Made by a program: the position numbers and the translations under genes. A stretch of DNA of 64,000 nt, taken from the NCBI GenBank assembly GCA_021151805.1, contig JAGKWN010000004.1, positions 14,657 through 78,656 on the forward strand, read 5' to 3'. The notes beneath the pieces are model-generated. The model made no database searches, had not been told where the DNA came from, and worked only from the letters and a program-made list of their open reading frames with translations. Origin of the DNA: Cytophagaceae bacterium. GTDB lineage: Bacteria; Bacteroidota; Bacteroidia; Cytophagales; Cytophagaceae. Shown piece by piece: positions 59,889 to 64,000 of this stretch. The stretch's first letter is position 1, and each line of letters starts with the position of its first letter.

Positions 59889-60647
59889 CTATTGGATCTT
59901 TTTGAGTTTGCTGTATTTGCTTTTGGTATAGTTGTAATTCAGGCAGGCAATTTTAAAACCCATTGCCCCATCCAGAAAACCAAGCTTGAAAAAATATTCT
60001 TTGATGAACGTAAATAACGGACTCAGATATATTTTAACCCAGGTGGATTTTTTACCACGCTCTTTTAAACGTTGGGCAAACAAATCTGTGTATTTTTCTG
60101 ACTTTGATGTATAGTCTTCCAGAGAGTCATAAGAGTAGTGGTGAATCGTTCCTGTAAGCGTTACAATGTCGGTATCGGCAGATAGCTTCAATGTTTCATG
60201 TACAGCTAATGTATCCCACTCTGTATATTTTTTATTGAACAAACGGATATGGAACTGCGGATTCCAGCCGCCATAGCGGATCAGTGTATTGCAGAAATAG
60301 GTTTTAAAAGGAATATTGAAAACCTGTTTTTCAGAATTGAATTTCAAGTTCTTTAACTCCTGCAGCAATTCTGCTGATACAACTTCGTCGGCGTCTATTG
60401 ATAAGATCCAGTCGTGTTTTGCATATGCATGACCGGTATTTTTCTGACTGCCGTAGCCCGACCATGCTTTTTGAATGAACGTTACACCTAAGCTTTCACA
60501 AATGGCTTTGGTATTATCTGTACTGAAGGAGTCGATCACAATGATATCGTCAGTTAAGGAAGAAACAGCTTCAATCGTTTTTTTGATTTTGTTTTCTTCA
60601 TTAAAAGTAATCAGTACAACCGATATGTTTGCCGCAGGGTTACGCAT
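59889..60647 (-). CDS. Glycosyltransferase family 2, WaaE/KdtX-like
   Basis: A 252-residue GT-A enzyme. It has I-S-V-V-L-I-T-F-N-E-E-N-K-I, D-I-I-V-I-D-S-F-S-T-D-N-T, G-Y-G-S-Q-K-N-T-G and L-S-I-D-A-D-E-V-V with the metal-binding D-A-D. The later W-D-T-L-A-V-H-E-T-L and F-H-I-R-L-F-N-K segments match the WaaE/KdtX group of lipopolysaccharide core beta-1,4-glucosyltransferases. It probably adds a sugar to the lipid A-core. It overlaps the upstream glycosyltransferase gene by 8 bp and is followed by the GT4 gene. The acceptor is inferred from family only. Confidence 0.88.
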   Translation of the reverse strand: MRNPAANISVVLITFNEENKIKKTIEAVSSLTDDIIVIDSFSTDNTKAICESLGVTFIQKAWSGYGSQKNTGHAYAKHDWILSIDADEVVSAELLQELKNLKFNSEKQVFNIPFKTYFCNTLIRYGGWNPQFHIRLFNKKYTEWDTLAVHETLKLSADTDIVTLTGTIHHYSYDSLEDYTSKSEKYTDLFAQRLKERGKKSTWVKIYLSPLFTFIKEYFFKLGFLDGAMGFKIACLNYNYTKSKYSKLKKIQ

Positions 60648-61431
60648 GTCTGTTTAATCCGTTTATGCAAAAGATAAGACCTTCGTTCATTTTTCTGTTC
60701 ATGATCACCGTATTAAACTGCACATCGCTTTCCTGATAATTTGAATCGTGATGCAAGTGATAAACGATTGCCTTGAACTTGATTGGTATAATGGAATAGC
60801 CTGATTTTAACAAACGCCATTCGATGTCTGAATCTTCGCCTACGCCAGCCTTTTCATAGTCTTCATCAAAGCCATTGATTTCAACCAATGCTTTTTTTAG
60901 AATAGAAAAGTTGCAGCCCAGAAGTCCGCGTTTTTTCTTTTTCGGAATCCAGGAATAAGGAAGGTATATAGATTCTTCAATATGTTTTGAACCTGATAAC
61001 ATGAGTTCAAAATAGGAAAGACTTGTGAATTTATTTGAACGCAATAAACGATCTGTAATAGATGGCGAAAGCATAACTCTTCTGCCAGAAAGAATACCTT
61101 TCTCGGTTGTATTGATGTAATGTTCTTTAATACATTCTTTATGAGGAATACAGTCTCCATCAAAGAATACAAGTACTTCTCCGGCAGACTGACGGATGGC
61201 TTCATTCAGAATTCTGTTTTTTCTGAATCCTTTATCTTCTTGTTGAACGACTTTGAGCGGGAAAGAAACTTTTTTCTCATAGGCTTCAATGAATACTTTG
61301 GTCGCCGGGTCGTTATTATCTTCGGCAATAATAACTTCAAAATCATCGAAGGTCTGCAATGCTAATCCTTGCAGGATGAGTTCGAGATAATTGACCTTTT
61401 TATAATAGCCTATAATAACAGATACTTTCAT
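60640..61431 (-). CDS. Glycosyltransferase family 2 with galactosyltransferase-like C-terminal domain
   Basis: A 263-residue GT-A enzyme: M-K-V-S-V-I-I-G-Y-Y-K-K at the start, F-D-D-F-E-V-I-I-A-E-D-N, G-F-R-K-N-R-I-L-N-E-A-I, V-F-F-D-G-D-C-I with the metal-binding D-G-D, and the C-terminal segment L-L-G-C-N-F-S-I-L-K-K-A-L-V-E-I-N-G-F-D-E-D-Y and G-E-D-S-D-I-E-W-R. The last is the G-E-D-x-D-x motif of galactosyltransferase-type GT2 domains. Sugar donor unknown. Overlapping ends with the WaaE-like gene indicate tight co-expression. Confidence 0.88.
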   Translation of the reverse strand: MKVSVIIGYYKKVNYLELILQGLALQTFDDFEVIIAEDNNDPATKVFIEAYEKKVSFPLKVVQQEDKGFRKNRILNEAIRQSAGEVLVFFDGDCIPHKECIKEHYINTTEKGILSGRRVMLSPSITDRLLRSNKFTSLSYFELMLSGSKHIEESIYLPYSWIPKKKKRGLLGCNFSILKKALVEINGFDEDYEKAGVGEDSDIEWRLLKSGYSIIPIKFKAIVYHLHHDSNYQESDVQFNTVIMNRKMNEGLIFCINGLNRHA

Positions 61432-61447
61432 TTATACTGAAGTGCAT

Positions 61448-62347
61448 TTATTTTTTCTGACCAATCACATACGCCGGAAACTTCCAACGGTTTTGTTTGC
61501 CTTTTAGTTTGCGTAAATTTTTCTTTATAAATGAAAGCGATTCATATTCCAGTTTAGGCTGTATCAATATATCCGGACGAATGGAATCAACATCCTCGAT
61601 CACTTCTGCCAGCGAATGCGAAGAGGCTAAATGAAAATTGAAAAATTCTGCCAGTACAGTTCTGAATTCTTTTAAGTTCCAATAGTGGAATACATAGTCG
61701 GTTGATTTATGTACCGTACCATGTTGCTGCAGCTGGTATGAAAATGAAAGCTGCTCTACTACATGTGATGTAAATTTTTCGAAGATGATATCGTTTGTAT
61801 ATAAAACTTTATCAAGAAGTTCTTTATTAGGCGATTGAAAGCCTATGATGCCGGCATTCCACATCATCACACTTTCGGGAATAGGCACATAATTTTCTTT
61901 CAAGTAAGAAGCATGCGTAGCCAGGAAGTTTTGAAATTTTTTGAATACTTTATTTTTGACTACATCCACGCGACCTTCGTTGTTGCACATCAGAAAATTA
62001 GCTGAGTCGATCTGATCAAATAAAGTGTCAATAGAATCTAAAAAATAAATGTCTGAATCTGCGTAGAGAATTTTTCCTTCAAAGCGTGCGGTACTATCCT
62101 GTAGTACTTTTATTTTAAGTCGGTGTACGAATGCATGCGGACCTTTATAATCCTGTATTGTTGCAGCATTCATTTCAACAAATAAAATATGAGAAGGCAG
62201 AAATGAAAAGTATTCTTTTCTATCCGTATAAATAACGATCCGGATTTTTTCAGGGTCGAATCCGTGTTTCAATAAACTCAATATGGAATAGCAGCATTCA
62301 TTTAAGATATCGGTGCTGCCATAGGATTGATAAACCAGATAATTCAT
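61448..62347 (-). CDS. Nucleotide-sugar glycosyltransferase, GT8-like (uncertain family)
   Basis: 299 residues from the ATG at 62347 (M-N-Y-L-V-Y-Q-S-Y-G). An upstream in-frame start at 62413 would overlap the neighbouring gene by 59 bp and adds only a polar tail, so it was rejected. The key metal-site motif is G-K-I-L-Y-A-D-S-D-I-Y-F-L (D-x-D). Further on come VMMWNAGIIGFQSPN, close to the M-N-A-G-V of GT8 enzymes, H-V-V-E-Q-L-S-F-S-Y and T-D-Y-V-F-H-Y-W-N. It probably transfers a sugar to the same surface glycan. Family placement by eye is moderate. Confidence 0.72.
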   Translation of the reverse strand: MNYLVYQSYGSTDILNECCYSILSLLKHGFDPEKIRIVIYTDRKEYFSFLPSHILFVEMNAATIQDYKGPHAFVHRLKIKVLQDSTARFEGKILYADSDIYFLDSIDTLFDQIDSANFLMCNNEGRVDVVKNKVFKKFQNFLATHASYLKENYVPIPESVMMWNAGIIGFQSPNKELLDKVLYTNDIIFEKFTSHVVEQLSFSYQLQQHGTVHKSTDYVFHYWNLKEFRTVLAEFFNFHLASSHSLAEVIEDVDSIRPDILIQPKLEYESLSFIKKNLRKLKGKQNRWKFPAYVIGQKK

Positions 62348-62354
62348 TGGTTGT

Positions 62355-63224
62355 TTATATTTTTTTGTAATTCTTGTATTCGCCGATTCTCCATCCCGTA
62401 AGGCTTTCCACAACAGCTTTGAATTTGTTTTTAAAGGAAAGCTTCTTTTTGCTCAAGTCGAATTTGAATTTCCAGTTTTGTCTGGTAATGCGGGGAATCA
62501 TCACTTGCGGGTGCGTGCCGGTGAATGCTTTTAAGGAATCAACTTCTGAATAATCAAACATTTCAATTTCCGGAATCTTTGATTCGATCCATTGATCGCT
62601 GTGCCAGTATTTTGAAAATGATTTTGCTTTCTCGATCTGGTAATGCGGATTTTTCACCCAGCCATAATGGTATACAAAGGCATCAATTTGTTTTACAAAG
62701 AGTTTTCTACCTGCCTTGCGGAAGCCTTGTGCATCTTTGTAAGAGCGAATCTGCGGATCTTTCCGTACAATACGGATTTCACGTCTATACCAGCTTGGTG
62801 CATCACCTACATATTCATAAGAGCCAAAAAAATGTTCGTATTTAAAAAGTAAACCTTCAACGTTCTTATTCAACGCATATTTTTGCATGCCTTCCTGAAT
62901 GGCAGGCAGGTATTTTTCATGCACAACTTCATCGCCCTGGATATAAAAACACCAATCCACATCATCAGATATAGCGTCCATCGCTTTATCCGTTTCTACA
63001 GCAAGTACTTTTCCGCCTTCGCGTAAAGATTCATCCCACACAGTATGGATGATTTTTATTTTAGGAGAACCTATAGATAAAATAAGGTTTTCAGTTTCGT
63101 CTTCAGAACTACCTACTGCCACAATGAATTCATCGCAAATTGGCAGTATAGAAGTAATAGCTTCTACAATTGGGTAATCATATTTTATGGCGTTCCTGAT
63201 AAAGGTAAATCCTGCAACTTTCAT
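62355..63224 (-). CDS. Glycosyltransferase family 2
   Basis: A 289-residue protein that starts the leftward glycosyltransferase run. It begins M-K-V-A-G-F-T-F-I-R-N-A-I-K-Y-D-Y-P-I-V-E-A, followed by C-D-E-F-I-V-A-V-G-S-S-E-D-E-T-E and W-C-F-Y-I-Q-G-D-E-V-V-H, where Q-G-D-E takes the place of the common D-A-D-E metal motif. Later segments are H-F-F-G-S-Y-E-Y-V-G-D-A-P-S-W-Y-R-R and V-Y-H-Y-G-W-V-K-N-P. The aspartate-to-glutamine change at the first metal-ligand position is notable, but this subgroup often has it, in my recollection. The donor and acceptor are unknown. Confidence 0.82.
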   Translation of the reverse strand: MKVAGFTFIRNAIKYDYPIVEAITSILPICDEFIVAVGSSEDETENLILSIGSPKIKIIHTVWDESLREGGKVLAVETDKAMDAISDDVDWCFYIQGDEVVHEKYLPAIQEGMQKYALNKNVEGLLFKYEHFFGSYEYVGDAPSWYRREIRIVRKDPQIRSYKDAQGFRKAGRKLFVKQIDAFVYHYGWVKNPHYQIEKAKSFSKYWHSDQWIESKIPEIEMFDYSEVDSLKAFTGTHPQVMIPRITRQNWKFKFDLSKKKLSFKNKFKAVVESLTGWRIGEYKNYKKI

Positions 63225-63287
63225 AGTCCCTCAATTTACCGCAAGATAAGTAAAAGTAGGGACACTCAATTTAATAAAACGGTAACA

Positions 63288-63827
63288 TTAGTAACTGCTG
63301 CTTACTGCATGACTTTCTTCAGTCTTTTTTTCAGGAATACCGTTTTTAATTAATTGGTTGTATATGTCTACATAATCCTTGTGCTGAAAGGAACTCACAT
63401 GGATTTTTCTGGAATTAAAAAAAATAGTAATCTCTTTCCAGCTATAGTGGTGATCCCTTTTGTTCATGATTGTATAACATAAGGCTTTGCAGAAGGCGTG
63501 GGTTTTATTTTTACCAATGAGTGGGTGAACAACCACTTCTGTTTTTGTAATGTCTATTTTTTTTGTCGTGATCAGGTTATATATGGCACCCACGCATACA
63601 ATGCCCCACAATGCAATAGCTGAAATATCCAGGTAATCGCAATTGATCTGAGCTGCTTTTGTAAAAGCCACCAGCATAAATATGGAAACAGCTATTAAAA
63701 TCAAGGAAAGTATGATGGAAGTGTGGTACGCCCACGACAACCCCTGGCGGATTCTTTTCTGACAGTTATAAATAGAAGATATGATCAGCACCAATAAGAA
63801 GAGTTCCATGAATATATTCGTTTCCAT
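63288..63827 (-). CDS. Small membrane protein of unknown function
   Basis: A 179-residue protein with three hydrophobic segments in its first half (about 6-20, 35-56 and 69-87). A soluble C-terminal half follows with H-P-L-I-G-K-N-K-T-H-A-F-C-K-A-L-C-Y-T and K-E-I-T-I-F-F-N-S-R-K-I-H-V-S-S-F. It resembles bacterial PH-like membrane proteins only loosely and no family is claimed. It lies 63 bp upstream of the glycosyltransferase run on the same strand and may be read with it, or be separate. The remaining 173 bases to the window end hold nothing I can support. Confidence 0.6.
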   Translation of the reverse strand: METNIFMELFLLVLIISSIYNCQKRIRQGLSWAYHTSIILSLILIAVSIFMLVAFTKAAQINCDYLDISAIALWGIVCVGAIYNLITTKKIDITKTEVVVHPLIGKNKTHAFCKALCYTIMNKRDHHYSWKEITIFFNSRKIHVSSFQHKDYVDIYNQLIKNGIPEKKTEESHAVSSSY

Positions 63828-64000
63828 AGCTTTAAGTGTTTAGTTTTAAATAGTTTATTCTAATCCATACACAAGTAATGCATTAAGTGAACTGAAATTG
63901 CCAAACCCTGTTATTTCTGATTTATGCAGAAATGCTAAAAAAGAAGGTTTGCTACGGTATTAGATCTGTAATATTTTATTTAATAATTAATTAAACGTTT

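Noticed and set aside
62347..62413. Upstream start for the GT8-like gene
   Set aside because: It would extend the protein by 22 polar residues with no family match and overlap the neighbouring glycosyltransferase gene by 59 bp. The ATG at 62347 starts directly at the first beta-strand.
63828..64000. Possible coding start at the right edge
   Set aside because: The 173 bases are AT-rich with no open frame of convincing length or composition.

Overview
The window reads as chromosomal DNA of a Bacteroidota bacterium, most likely of the order Cytophagales and close to Cytophaga. The basis is a SusC/SusD pair, many lipoproteins with Bacteroidota-style lipoboxes (S-C-K/R just after the hydrophobic stretch), start codons without clear Shine-Dalgarno sequences, promoter-like TAnnTTTG boxes, and moderately AT-rich DNA. 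The species is inferred, not proven. No rRNA, tRNA, CRISPR array, prophage or intact insertion sequence was seen.

Layout. 1-11.6 kb: one long rightward operon with 18-33 bp gaps. It holds the end of a SusC-like TonB-dependent receptor, a SusD-like lipoprotein, five tandem diverged paralogues of a DoxX-like polytopic membrane protein with a C-terminal soluble domain, a phytoene-desaturase-like FAD oxidoreductase and a YeiH (UPF0324) membrane protein. Facing it is a TauE/SafE permease gene preceded by a decayed IS1595-type zinc-ribbon protein. 13.5-28.4 kb: mixed housekeeping and envelope genes (sugar O-acetyltransferase, GT-C/TPR membrane protein, RBBP9-like hydrolase, nucleoid-associated protein, PAP2 phosphatase, NAD(P)HX repair enzyme, M1 aminopeptidase, pyrH-frr, lipoproteins). 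Among them is a 709-residue protein that appears to join a Cache sensor domain to a pentameric ligand-gated ion channel. 28.6-34.8 kb: a giant alpha-2-macroglobulin-like protein with a CNEQ thioester motif and a probable inserted beta-barrel segment, then a small secreted protein.

35-50 kb is an iron-acquisition region: a DoxX protein, PepSY membrane protein and TonB-dependent receptor (leftward), an AraC-type regulator, and a rightward NRPS-independent siderophore operon (PLP decarboxylase, IucA/IucC-acetyltransferase fusion, N-monooxygenase, MFS exporter, second IucA/IucC enzyme). The expected logic is synthesis, export, receptor uptake and inner-membrane handling under the AraC regulator.

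50.4-64 kb: a quinone-reductase-like enzyme, a P2-type cation ATPase, a leftward sigma/anti-sigma/gmk/nadD operon, then a surface-polysaccharide region (O-antigen ligase-like protein, polysaccharide deacetylase and five glycosyltransferases) and a small membrane protein.

Intergenic DNA is rich in inverted repeats. These include perfect terminator palindromes between convergent genes, four copies of a roughly 115-135 bp element made of four consecutive hairpins, and a REP-like palindrome. The strongest candidates for undescribed biology are the five-paralogue DoxX-like operon, the Cache-channel fusion and the barrel-containing macroglobulin.
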